The notes beneath the pieces were generated by a model. That model did no database searches. It was not told the origin of the DNA and was given only the letters and a program-made list of their open reading frames with translations. From assembly GCA_031278315.1 (NCBI GenBank), contig JAITKS010000448.1, positions 1-13,107 on the forward strand: DNA of 13,107 nucleotides. The letters are read 5' to 3'. Source of the stretch: Planctomycetaceae bacterium. Lineage in GTDB: Bacteria > Planctomycetota > Planctomycetia > Pirellulales > Thermoguttaceae. The first letter of the stretch is position 1, and each line of letters starts with the position of its first letter. Of the stretch, positions 1-7,369 are shown piece by piece. The translations under genes and the position numbers were made by a program.

Positions 1-270
1 ATTTCGTGTTATCTCTGGTATGCAAATTGACGGTTCAATAATATTTTGTACTTGTTCAAGCGAATGCCACAACGCATAATATTTACCTTCCGCATTAAGA
101 CGTTTGGCAAGGTCTTTCAAATACGTTGTTTTTCCGCTTTGACGTGCAGCGTGAATCACAAAATATTGTTCACTATCTATCAACTCTTCCACGCCATGCA
201 GACGAGTAGACGCGTTAATCATGTAATGTTTTTCACTGTTACAAGGACCGGCTACGTTAAAATATTTCAT
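1..270 (-). CDS. AAA-type ATP-binding protein, N-terminal part only (runs off left edge)
   Basis: Reading leftwards from an ATG at 270-268, 90 codons stay open to the window edge. The protein begins MKYFNVAGPC and has a Walker A P-loop at residues 41-48 (A-A-R-Q-S-G-K-T), preceded by a hydrophobic beta strand (QYFVIHAA). That arrangement, with a short N-terminal segment, then 'F-V-I-H-A-A-R-Q-S-G-K-T-T' and a following helix (YLKDLAKRL), resembles the AAA-like ATPases of unknown function that often carry a C-terminal PD-(D/E)XK nuclease-like domain and are expanded in gut bacteria. The Walker B and C-terminal regions lie outside the window, so the subfamily cannot be confirmed. No clear Shine-Dalgarno sequence precedes the ATG. 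The gene is divergent from the large gene at 1048 across a 777-bp gap. Confidence 0.8.
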   Translation of the reverse strand, partial: MKYFNVAGPCNSEKHYMINASTRLHGVEELIDSEQYFVIHAARQSGKTTYLKDLAKRLNAEGKYYALWHSLEQVQNIIEPSICIPEITRN

Positions 271-334
271 CGTTATTAAAAAATTAAAAGTATTTGGTAA
301 ATGTTGGTTTGTTTTGAATTTTTGTTTTTTTGAG

Positions 335-421
335 ATCACGAAACACACAAAATAACGAAATACACGAAAATCATCTAAAAAACTTTTCGTGCTTTTCGTG
401 TACTTTCGTGTGTTTCGTGTT
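335..421. repeat. Inverted repeat built from CACGAAA-type units
   Basis: The left arm (337-370) is a loose tandem of CACGAAA/AACGAAA units. The right arm (384-421) carries the reverse complement, TTTCGTG units. The outer 12 bases (CACGAAACACAC against GTGTGTTTCGTG) match exactly and the inner parts match with small indels. The loop is about 13 bases. A half-copy (4961-4986) lies just after the large gene. Arrays of this type occur dispersed in many bacterial genomes. The function is unknown, and a strong hairpin in RNA is possible in either direction. Confidence 0.75.
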
Positions 422-473
422 AAAAAAATTTAAAACAAAAATATCAAAATAGACTGTTACGAAAGAATTACGC

Positions 474-485
474 TGATATATTACA
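474..485 (+). repeat. CTGATATATTAC dispersed motif, copy upstream of the HzsA-like gene
   Basis: The 12-base core CTGATATATTAC is exact here, preceded by TTACG. The same core or close variants recur in most intergenic regions of this window (about 5151, 9143, 10054, 12720 in reverse, and 12923). No copy is inside a recognised coding region. Confidence 0.5.
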
Positions 486-873
486 AATATTCAATAATTG
501 TTCATTTCAATTGTCACAATGCGAAATATAACAATAAAAAAGAAAAAAACAACAACTGAAAAATTAAAACATGAACGGTTACAAAAATTAATTTGAAAAA
601 TACGTCGATTCCGTGTGTGGTGAGTACACAGCGCACGGCTATATTGAAGATGCCCTTCGGGGTATTAAGAATTTATGATAATGTAATGGTTAATGAATTT
701 TTTATATCCAATACGGGATATTTCCAAAATATTCAATCTAAAATTATCCTCTCTCTGTGTTCTCTTTGGTTAACAAAAATTACACAAATTTATTACTGAA
801 TAGTTACAGTTTTTCCTCTCTGTACATTTACGTTATATGTGATAAATTATACGCTCCGCATTTGAAATTTCGG

Positions 874-934
874 TTTTCGTTTACAATAAGTAAATGCTCC
901 GCCGATATATTTCAACGAAACATGTAAACGAAAA
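874..934. repeat. 11-bp inverted repeat with 39-base spacer
   Basis: TTTTCGTTTAC at 874-884 is the exact reverse complement of GTAAACGAAAA at 924-934. Two direct GCTCCGC heptamers (about 853 and 896) lie beside the left arm and in the spacer. It sits 114-174 bases before the large gene's start and could be a leader hairpin or a regulator site. Nothing else supports a specific role. Confidence 0.4.
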
Positions 935-1001
935 TATTCTATTTCCTGTTTGTCTCGATTGCGTTTATGCGTATATTTGAGTCGACTTAAAAACAATCAA
1001 C

Positions 1002-1019
1002 CGGATAAAATTTTATCCG
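1002..1019. promoter_or_regulatory. Perfect 18-bp palindrome, possible operator of the HzsA-like gene
   Basis: CGGATAAAATTTTATCCG is its own reverse complement over all 18 bases and ends 28 bases before the ATG at 1048. This is the position expected for an operator of a dimeric repressor or for a small 5'-UTR hairpin. The bound factor is unknown, and no second copy was seen in the window. Confidence 0.4.
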
Positions 1020-1047
1020 ATTCAAAACCCTTAACCAATTTTTTAAA

Positions 1048-4000
1048 ATGAAACCCAAAAAACTTTTGTTCTTAACACTAATCACCGCCTTATTTTTTTT
1101 CCTCGCCAATTCGTCTTTAAACGCACAAGTCGAATTGACACATCACGTATGGCACGAAAATACATTCGGTGAATTAAAAAATATAGTCAGTGAAAAAAAT
1201 GAAATCAACTTGCTCAACTTTCCAAATGCAAAGCGCATTAAAACTCATGCGGTTGAACACATTGAATTTTTAACCGACGGTAATGTAGGAACCTACGGAG
1301 GTAATGGACGAGTTGTAATCAATGGTAATCCATCTGTTCTCGTTTACTATCTCGGAAAACCGCAATCAATTAAAGAAATTTTAATTTATTCCGGTAATAT
1401 CGACAGCCGCTCAAATCAAGATTTCGAAATAAGATTAGCAAACAACGAATCAAAACCCGGTACATTGCCCGAATTTCCTCAAGAACCAACTTTTACATCA
1501 GGTGATAAAATTATCGGTCCGAATGTAGGCGGATTTTTGAGCCGATTCGCCTCAAAAAATAATCAACTCGTTACCGGAGATAAAAAATATGATTGGGTCG
1601 AATTTAAAATCTGGAGGACATATCCTTCCAAAGCCGGCGATCCTGCAAAAAATAACAATAAATCCGAAAGTTGGGCTTCTCTGCTCGAAATACAACTCCT
1701 CGCCGATATTAACGACCCGCAACTGTTCGCTACCGAAAAAGAACGAAAAGCTTGGCAAAAAAAACACGCTGCCGAAAAATTTTTACTAAAACTAAACCAA
1801 TCTGTCGGAAAAGATGTAATGCTTGCCGCTCAAAATATCAACTCATTGAAACTCGCTATAGATGATCTCTCGAAAAAATTCCCCGATCAATATGACGGTC
1901 AAAAATTCAAAAATTTATACGCAAACTACGCTGGCATAATCACAAAAATAAATTGGAACGACATTACAGACCTGTCCGGCGACGAGCAAAATAAAATTAT
2001 CGATACACTAAAAGATTTTGAAAAATTTCGCCAAGAAGCTTTACTCGCAAATCCATTGATGAAATTCGATAAACTACTATTTCGACGCGCAAAAAATAGC
2101 GGATTGACCGCCAATTGGATTTCAAACGCCGCTCGCGGTAAACATGGTTACGATAATGCTTTAGCAGTGATAAATCCGCAAAATCTACAGGCAGAACCAA
2201 AAACAATAATCAAAGACCCGAACAACTCTTTTATCGGCGACATAAATCTACACTGGGACGCTGAAAAAATACTTGTTACCGCTCTCGCTAAAAATAGAAC
2301 ATGGCAAGTATTTGAACTCAATATCAACGATACAACATCTAGTGCTGAACCGCAATTAAGTCAAATTACACCGTCAATCGGGGGCGATGTCGATAATGTC
2401 GAAGGTTGTTATGCCCCCGACGGCTCGACGATTTTTATTTCTACTGCAAACATGATGGGCGTACCTTGCATAGACGGAAGTTCACCAGTCGGTAATATTT
2501 ATCGACTTGAACCTGACGGTAAAACAGTACGTCAGTTGACCTTTGAACAAGATCAAGATTGGTGTCCGGTACTTTTACCCAATGGTCGAATTATGTATCT
2601 TCGTTGGGAATATATAGATACACCTCACTATTTTACGCGGCTGTTATTTCACATGAATCCGGACGGAACAAATCAAGTTGAATTTTACGGCAGTAACTCA
2701 TTCTGGCCAAACAGTATATTTTATGCGAAACCAATACCGGACAGTTCAACAAAATTCGCTGCTGTTGTTTCTGGTCATCATGGCACTGCTCGCGCCGGTG
2801 AACTCTTTCTTTTCGACATTACTAAAGGACGTCAAGAAGCTGACGGCGTAATACAAAAAATCCCGGGTTACGGTAAGCCTGTAAAACCAGTAATCGGAGA
2901 CCAAATCGTTGATCACTCTTGGCCGAAATTTCTGTTTCCCGTACCGCTTGACGAAAACTATCTAATTGTTTCTGCAAAATTACAACATAATAGTAATTGG
3001 GCGTTGTATCTCGTTGATACTTTTGACAATATATTGAAATTACACGAAGAACCCGGTTACGGACTTTTTGAACCGACACCAATTATTAAACGTCCGAAAC
3101 CGCCGGTTCAGCAGAATCGAGTAGATCGAGCGGTTAAGGAGTCACAAGTTTTTGTAACGGATACATATTTCGGCAATGGTCTCAAAGAGGTTCCGCGGGG
3201 GACAGTTAAAAAATTCCGTATTTTTGCGTTTAATTATGGTTATCGCGGGATTGGTTCACATGATTATTTCGGAATGGAAAGTTGCTGGGACGCAAGACGT
3301 TTAATCGGTGAAGTACCTGTTTATGAAGACGGCAGTGCGTCGTTTATTATTCCGGCAAATACACCGTTGGCAATTCAGCCGCTTGACGATAAAGGTAGAG
3401 CATTACAGCTGATGCGTTCTTGGCTTGTTGGAATGCCGGGTGAAAATCAGGCGTGTTCGGGATGTCATGAATCGCAAAATACTGGTGCGCCGACAAAAAG
3501 AACTGCGGCAATGGGTAAAGAACCGGTTAAAATTACACCGTTTTTGGGTAAAGAGCGTCCGTTTTCGTTCAAATATGAGGTTCAGCCGGTTCTTGATCGG
3601 TATTGTGTCGGATGTCATGATGGTTCGGAGAAAAGCAAAGACCGTCCGAATTTTGCGGATAAATCGCCCGGCAATCGCGGGTTCTCTAAATCGTATCATG
3701 CTTTACATCCGTTTGTTAGACGCCCTGGACCGGAAGGCGATTATCATATCCTTCAGCCGCTTGAATTTCATGCGTCTTCGAGTGAGTTGTTTCAGCTGCT
3801 TGAAAAAGGACATTATGGTGTTGAGATTGATGCTGATTCAATGCGGAAACTTTATACGTGGGTTGACTTGAATGTTCCGTATTTCGGTACGTGGGCTGAA
3901 GTTGCGGAACGTCTAAATCGAAAAAATGTACCTAAAGTCGCAGAACGAGCAACTGAATTAAGAGCTTTATATGCCGATATTGATCTTAATCCTGAAGTTG

Positions 4001-4926
4001 ATCCGTATGCGGGAATAGAGTTAAAAGATGTCGAATTTGTTAAGCCTAAAAAGGTTGTGTTGAATTATAATGCTCCGTCTATTCCAAACTGGCCTTTTGA
4101 TAATCAGACAGCAAAGAATATGCAGACAAAACCGAAACAAACTGTTAAAGTCAATGACAATTTAGCATTAGAGTTAGTTTGGATTCCGGCGGGAAAGTTT
4201 GTAAGCGGAGATTCCGGCGGTTTTGCTGACGAGTTGCCGCGTAAAGCTGTCGAAATAAGTAAACCGTTTTGGATGATGACAACAGAGGTTACGAATCAGC
4301 TTTACAATCAGTTTGATCCAAAACACGACAGCAGATTTATTGATCAATGGTATAAGGATCATACGCACCCGGGTTATCCAGCGAATAAGCCGAATCAACC
4401 TGTGATTCGGGTTAGTTGGAACAAAGCAGTTGAGTTTTGTAAATGGTTAAGCAAACAAACAGGAAAAAATTTCAGATTACCAACAGAGGAGGAATGGGAA
4501 TGGGCTTGCCGTGCCGGTGCTTCAACGCCAATGTGGTATGGAGAACTTAATATTGATTTCGGCAAATTTGAAAATCTTTCTGATATACAAACGAAAAAAT
4601 TTGTTGTACGCGGGGTTAATCCGCAGCCGATTCATAATCCGTCGGATATTGAAGCGTTTATTCCGCGTGCTGAAAATATTAACGACGGCAATATGATTCA
4701 GTGTGACGTAGGAGCGTATCAACCGAATGTTTGGGGATTACATGACATGCATGGCAATGTTGCAGAGTGGACGTTATCAAATTATTTGCCTGATGATTCT
4801 CGTAAAGTAAGCCGAGGCGGTTCTTGGCGGGACAGACCTAAATGGTCAAGAAGCGGATTACGCCGGCCTTATGAATCATGGCAACCTGTGTATAACGTAG
4901 GTTTTCGTGTCGTTTGTGAAGAGTAA
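1048..4926 (+). CDS. Secreted HzsA-related di-haem cytochrome with C-terminal SUMF1-like domain
   Basis: This 1292-residue protein has a Sec signal peptide (KPKK, then a hydrophobic core, with cleavage likely near residue 26, LNA-Q). Residues ~60-220 look like a discoidin/F5-8C-type sheet ending in SLLEIQLLA, and ~225-335 is a charged helical linker. Residues ~335-700 hold the HzsA-related region (NPLMKFDKLLF, beta-propeller-like YAPDGSTIF, PNGRIMYLRW and HHGTARAGELFLFD motifs). There are two c-haem motifs, C803-SG-C806-H807 and C853-VG-C856-H857. Residues ~1040-1290 form a formylglycine-generating-enzyme-like domain (LVWIPAGKF, RLPTEEEWEWACRAG, MHGNVAEW, SRGGSW, GFRVV). The residues aligning with the FGE copper cysteines are D1262 and S1267, so sulfatase activation is unlikely. 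It probably acts outside the cytoplasmic membrane in electron transfer or carbohydrate/sulfur-related redox. True hydrazine synthesis is not implied, since the other anammox subunits are absent here. No Shine-Dalgarno precedes the ATG; the signal peptide supports the start. Confidence 0.85.
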   Translation: MKPKKLLFLTLITALFFFLANSSLNAQVELTHHVWHENTFGELKNIVSEKNEINLLNFPNAKRIKTHAVEHIEFLTDGNVGTYGGNGRVVINGNPSVLVYYLGKPQSIKEILIYSGNIDSRSNQDFEIRLANNESKPGTLPEFPQEPTFTSGDKIIGPNVGGFLSRFASKNNQLVTGDKKYDWVEFKIWRTYPSKAGDPAKNNNKSESWASLLEIQLLADINDPQLFATEKERKAWQKKHAAEKFLLKLNQSVGKDVMLAAQNINSLKLAIDDLSKKFPDQYDGQKFKNLYANYAGIITKINWNDITDLSGDEQNKIIDTLKDFEKFRQEALLANPLMKFDKLLFRRAKNSGLTANWISNAARGKHGYDNALAVINPQNLQAEPKTIIKDPNNSFIGDINLHWDAEKILVTALAKNRTWQVFELNINDTTSSAEPQLSQITPSIGGDVDNVEGCYAPDGSTIFISTANMMGVPCIDGSSPVGNIYRLEPDGKTVRQLTFEQDQDWCPVLLPNGRIMYLRWEYIDTPHYFTRLLFHMNPDGTNQVEFYGSNSFWPNSIFYAKPIPDSSTKFAAVVSGHHGTARAGELFLFDITKGRQEADGVIQKIPGYGKPVKPVIGDQIVDHSWPKFLFPVPLDENYLIVSAKLQHNSNWALYLVDTFDNILKLHEEPGYGLFEPTPIIKRPKPPVQQNRVDRAVKESQVFVTDTYFGNGLKEVPRGTVKKFRIFAFNYGYRGIGSHDYFGMESCWDARRLIGEVPVYEDGSASFIIPANTPLAIQPLDDKGRALQLMRSWLVGMPGENQACSGCHESQNTGAPTKRTAAMGKEPVKITPFLGKERPFSFKYEVQPVLDRYCVGCHDGSEKSKDRPNFADKSPGNRGFSKSYHALHPFVRRPGPEGDYHILQPLEFHASSSELFQLLEKGHYGVEIDADSMRKLYTWVDLNVPYFGTWAEVAERLNRKNVPKVAERATELRALYADIDLNPEVDPYAGIELKDVEFVKPKKVVLNYNAPSIPNWPFDNQTAKNMQTKPKQTVKVNDNLALELVWIPAGKFVSGDSGGFADELPRKAVEISKPFWMMTTEVTNQLYNQFDPKHDSRFIDQWYKDHTHPGYPANKPNQPVIRVSWNKAVEFCKWLSKQTGKNFRLPTEEEWEWACRAGASTPMWYGELNIDFGKFENLSDIQTKKFVVRGVNPQPIHNPSDIEAFIPRAENINDGNMIQCDVGAYQPNVWGLHDMHGNVAEWTLSNYLPDDSRKVSRGGSWRDRPKWSRSGLRRPYESWQPVYNVGFRVVCEE

Positions 4927-4960
4927 TCATCAACAATTGCCCGCATTATTTTTGTGAGAA

Positions 4961-4986
4961 TACGAAACACACGAAATATACGAAAA
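4961..4986. repeat. CACGAAA-type repeat, half-copy
   Basis: Three successive ACGAAA units (TACGAAACAC, ACGAAATA, TACGAAAA) match the left arm of the inverted repeat at 335-421. There is no matching opposite arm nearby. It begins 35 bases after the stop codon of the large gene. Confidence 0.6.
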
Positions 4987-5002
4987 GGAGTTAACTATCA
5001 AG

Positions 5003-5085
5003 AAGTCCCGCTAGGGACAACACTTTATTAATTGTATGCTCCAGCATACGGAAGGAGTTAATAAAGTGTCGTCCCTGCGGGACTT
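5003..5085. repeat. 83-bp nested palindromic element (REP/MITE-like)
   Basis: The left arm (5003-5031) and right arm (5058-5085) are almost perfect reverse complements over about 28 bases, differing by one inserted T and one A/G change. Each arm contains a smaller palindrome (GTCCCGC-AGGGAC type), and the centre holds another hairpin, GTATGC-TCCA-GCATAC (5034-5049). Nested palindromes with GTCCC/GGGAC tips are typical of REP-like or non-autonomous elements mobilised in trans. No transposase lies in the window. The element sits between two co-oriented genes. Confidence 0.75.
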
Positions 5086-5150
5086 AACAGGTATGTGATT
5101 GATAATTTAAAATTCGTAAACAACCCAAAAAACGAAAACAATTATTCAAC

Positions 5151-5164
5151 TGATATATTACGTT
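5151..5164 (+). repeat. CTGATATATTAC dispersed motif, copy upstream of the phosphofructokinase gene
   Basis: The exact 12-base core CTGATATATTAC follows TTATTCAA, about 60 bases before the ATG at 5223. The TATTYxRCTGATATATTAC context matches the copies at 10045, 12720 (reverse) and 12916. Confidence 0.5.
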
Positions 5165-5222
5165 TATTTGTTTCAGGTCAAATTTAACAACTTAAATTAA
5201 CCCTTATTTTTAATTTCAAACG

Positions 5223-6509
5223 ATGAAAAAAAATGTGATAATCGCTCAAAGCGGCGGTCCGACTTGTGTAATAAATAGTTCACTTCGAGGCGTTATTGAC
5301 GCTGCCCGTGAATTTAATAATGTTGGTACTGTTTATGGTGCGGCTCATGGAATCGAGGGAGTTCTCAAGGAAGAACTTATTAATCTATCAGATCAGTCTG
5401 AAGATGAAATTGCTCTTCTCCGATATACACCTGTTGCCGGTTCTATTGGAACTTGCCGATACAAATTAAAATCGCATCAGGAAGAAGATTTTAAACGTAC
5501 AATCGACGTGCTTAAAGCTCATAATATTGGTTATTTTCTTTATAACGGCGGTAATGATTCGATGGATACCGCTAACAAAATTGCTCAACTTGCAAAGCAA
5601 TGCGGTCTTGATTTACAAGCTATCGGTGTGCCGAAAACTATTGACAATGATGTCGGCGATAGTGAATTTAAGTTGATTGATCACACACCGGGTTATGCTT
5701 CAACTGCGAAATATTGGATTCATGCTGTTCAATATGCAAACGAAGAGAATAAAGGTTCTTCACCTGCTGATCCTGTACTTGTGCTTCAGGCGATGGGACG
5801 TAAAATCGGATTCATTCCGGCTGCCGCACGGCTTGCAGACCCTAAACGTGAAATGCCGTTGTTAATTTGTTTAGCGGAATCAAAAATCGGACTTGAAGTT
5901 CTTGGTGATCAAGTTACTGATTTGGTAAAGCAAGAAGGACGATGTATCGTAGTTGTGAGTGAAGGATTTGATGTTGGTGAGATCGGTGTGATTAAAGATT
6001 CTTTCGGGCATACAAATTTTAGTGCGAGTCAAATTACTGTTGCGCAAATTATTATCAACTATCTTAACAAACGCGGACTGCCGGCGAAAGGGGCGGCTCG
6101 CGGAAATGTTCCAGGTACTGATCAAAGGCATTCTATCGGATATGCTTCAACGATTGATCTTGACGAAGCATACAAACTGGGGCAAAAGGCAATGGAATTA
6201 GCCGCAACAGAACAAGGCGGTTTCATGTCAACTATTTTGAGGGAAAAGAGTTTTATATACAACGTCAAATATGACAAAGTAAAACTCGAACAAGTTGCCA
6301 ACAGTGAAAGAACGTTTCCTTCAAACTGGATTACAAAAAACGGCACAGACGTAACAGATGATTTCATAAAATATGCAAAACCGTTTATTGGAGAAGACAA
6401 TTTGAATCTACCGATGATAAATGGGCGTCAACGTCTAACTCAATTCAAGAATATATTTGCTGAAAAAAAATTACCTGCATACATTCCTGAAGCAGACAGA
6501 AAAAAATAA
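5223..6509 (+). CDS. 6-phosphofructokinase, pyrophosphate-type (TP0108-like group)
   Basis: This 428-residue cytoplasmic glycolytic enzyme phosphorylates fructose 6-phosphate to fructose 1,6-bisphosphate. The family fold is clear: an N-terminal phosphate loop (QSGGPTCVINSSLRG, residues 9-23), GGNDS at 109-113, PKTIDND at 137-143 and MGRKIGF at 191-197, with the substrate-binding HTPGYAS segment at 154-160. In this superfamily, Asp as the fourth residue of the GGxDS motif (instead of Gly) and Lys in PKTIDND (instead of PGTIDND) mark pyrophosphate rather than ATP as donor. Both are present, so a reversible PPi-dependent enzyme is inferred. The Asn at position 3 of GGNDS replaces the usual Asp; from memory this is common in the Treponema TP0108-like subgroup. 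Length fits that subgroup. The ATG at 5223 has no Shine-Dalgarno sequence, but conserved sequence starts at residue 4. It appears to be transcribed alone. Confidence 0.93.
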   Translation: MKKNVIIAQSGGPTCVINSSLRGVIDAAREFNNVGTVYGAAHGIEGVLKEELINLSDQSEDEIALLRYTPVAGSIGTCRYKLKSHQEEDFKRTIDVLKAHNIGYFLYNGGNDSMDTANKIAQLAKQCGLDLQAIGVPKTIDNDVGDSEFKLIDHTPGYASTAKYWIHAVQYANEENKGSSPADPVLVLQAMGRKIGFIPAAARLADPKREMPLLICLAESKIGLEVLGDQVTDLVKQEGRCIVVVSEGFDVGEIGVIKDSFGHTNFSASQITVAQIIINYLNKRGLPAKGAARGNVPGTDQRHSIGYASTIDLDEAYKLGQKAMELAATEQGGFMSTILREKSFIYNVKYDKVKLEQVANSERTFPSNWITKNGTDVTDDFIKYAKPFIGEDNLNLPMINGRQRLTQFKNIFAEKKLPAYIPEADRKK

Positions 6510-6710
6510 AATTAGTTTTAAAATATACTCATTGTCCTTTAAAATTCGGTTTTATTTTTTGTAACGAAAAAGGTGACCGTTCACGTATAAAAACAAACCA
6601 GCTCTGAAGGGGCGATCAGAATAATAGTGTTTAGTGATTAATGATTCGAAACTTAAAATCGGTACTAATTTCCGCATGCGGACTAACCACTGACCATTGA
6701 CCACTAACCA
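6510..6710. other. Convergent intergenic spacer with heptamer repeats
   Basis: This spacer separates two convergent genes. It contains a weak AT-only stem (TAAAA-TTCGG-TTTTA) followed by a T-run at about 6540-6560, which might act as a poor terminator for the phosphofructokinase. It also holds an interrupted palindrome, GTGA-CCGT-TCAC, at 6573-6584. The heptamer array begins at 6685. Confidence 0.4.
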
Positions 6711-6740
6711 CTAACCACTGACCATTGACCACTGACCGCT
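6685..6740. repeat. Tandem heptamer array (AACCACT / GACCATT / GACCACT), 8 units
   Basis: Eight contiguous 7-bp units run AACCACT, GACCATT, GACCACT, AACCACT, AACCACT, GACCATT, GACCACT, GACCGCT. All fit RACCRYT. Short heptamer arrays of this kind (TGGTTAGTGGTCAGTGG on the other strand) are known dispersed repeats in several phyla, including cyanobacteria. On the minus strand the array supplies the last codons and the stop codon of the zinc-ribbon gene. Confidence 0.85.
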
Positions 6741-7361
6741 AATAATTGAACGTGCTGCGGCGATTGTTTCGGCGGTAAAATTTTTGGATAGATAGTTCCA
6801 TAGAAGTGTTTGTTGATTTTTTGTTAAGTTACATTCGCAATCAATTTTTCTCAATATTTCATTTTCGTCGCGATATAAAGCGGTCAATGCGCCTCGAATT
6901 GAAATTTTGAAAATATTTAATGCCTTTGGACTGCCGAACAGCATCATATTATTTTCGCCGTTATCGATAACCAACTCTGTAAGTACAAAAACTCCTTGAT
7001 CTGGAATTGCTGCAATATTTTTTTTTGCTGATGCGAAACCGTTACCAACATTAACTTGCCATCCGTGTCCCGATTCCCACGACGCTACAATACGATCCGA
7101 ACCGATAATAAAGTAACGATTATGATAATTCAAACGGTTTGGTAAATTTTCAATACGTTGACTAGACGAGCCGATTGCCGGCGTCTTTACCTGTTGAGTA
7201 ATTGAAGGAGAATTAAACGTAATCGTCTCTAAATTTGGACGTTCTATCAGAACCGGATTATTACATTTCGGACAATTACGAGTTTGACCTATTATTGCAG
7301 CTTTCGCATTCAATTTACTTTTGCAATTATTGCATATTATCTGAAATACATCACTTGACAT
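6711..7361 (-). CDS. Zinc-ribbon protein of unknown function
   Basis: From the ATG at 7361-7359 the product has 216 residues. An in-frame TTG at 7376 would add five, but GGAGG at 7374-7370 lies 8 bases before the ATG and fixes the start. Residues 10-33 form a zinc ribbon, with C10-NN-C13 and C30-PK-C33 separated by 16 residues. After a Ser/Thr/Pro-rich linker (about 41-75) comes a single compact domain (about 78-205, RYFIIGSDRIVASWESGHGWQ through LLWNYLSKNF) with alternating beta strands and a C-terminal helix. I do not recognise its family. There is no signal peptide or membrane segment, so it is probably cytoplasmic. Small proteins starting with this double-CxxC ribbon are common in planctomycetes (from memory). 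The last residues (SGQWSMVSG) are encoded by the heptamer array, so the original C-terminus may have been replaced. Confidence 0.75.
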   Translation of the reverse strand: MSSDVFQIICNNCKSKLNAKAAIIGQTRNCPKCNNPVLIERPNLETITFNSPSITQQVKTPAIGSSSQRIENLPNRLNYHNRYFIIGSDRIVASWESGHGWQVNVGNGFASAKKNIAAIPDQGVFVLTELVIDNGENNMMLFGSPKALNIFKISIRGALTALYRDENEILRKIDCECNLTKNQQTLLWNYLSKNFTAETIAAARSIISGQWSMVSG

Positions 7362-7369
7362 TTTATTGT

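Larger units (their letters stand above)
271..1047. other. Long intergenic region without a convincing gene
   Basis: This 777-bp AT-rich stretch lies between divergently oriented genes and must hold both promoters. It contains the CACGAAA inverted repeat (335-421), a CTGATATATTAC motif (about 474-485), an ATTGT/ACAAT half-palindrome motif (510-530), a small hairpin around 650-665 (GCCC-TTC-GGGG), an 11-bp inverted repeat (874-884 with 924-934) and an 18-bp perfect palindrome (1002-1019). An open frame of 68 codons from a TTG at 593 has no ribosome binding site and no recognisable protein features, so I do not call it. Confidence 0.6.
4927..5222. other. Intergenic region between the HzsA-like gene and the phosphofructokinase gene
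   Basis: The region holds a CACGAAA half-repeat (4961-4986), the nested palindrome at 5003-5085 and a CTGATATATTAC motif about 60 bases before the phosphofructokinase start. No open frame of note is present. The 5003-5085 hairpin could stop transcription, but it lacks a following U-run, so I do not call a terminator. Confidence 0.5.

Noticed and set aside
593..799. Open frame of 68 codons upstream of the HzsA-like gene
   Set aside because: It starts with TTG, has no ribosome binding site, and its translation has no recognisable motif or sustained secondary structure pattern.
3425..3871. 148-codon frame overlapping the HzsA-like gene in another frame
   Set aside because: It covers the conserved CxxCH region of the real gene. 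Its Arg/Leu/Ile-rich translation is a frame shadow.
1048..4926. Anammox hydrazine synthase subunit A proper
   Set aside because: The protein is far longer, carries a SUMF1-like domain, and no subunit B/C or hydrazine dehydrogenase genes are nearby; only family relatedness is supported.
6685..6740. Heptamer array considered as a CRISPR array
   Set aside because: The units are 7 bp and contiguous, with no spacers.
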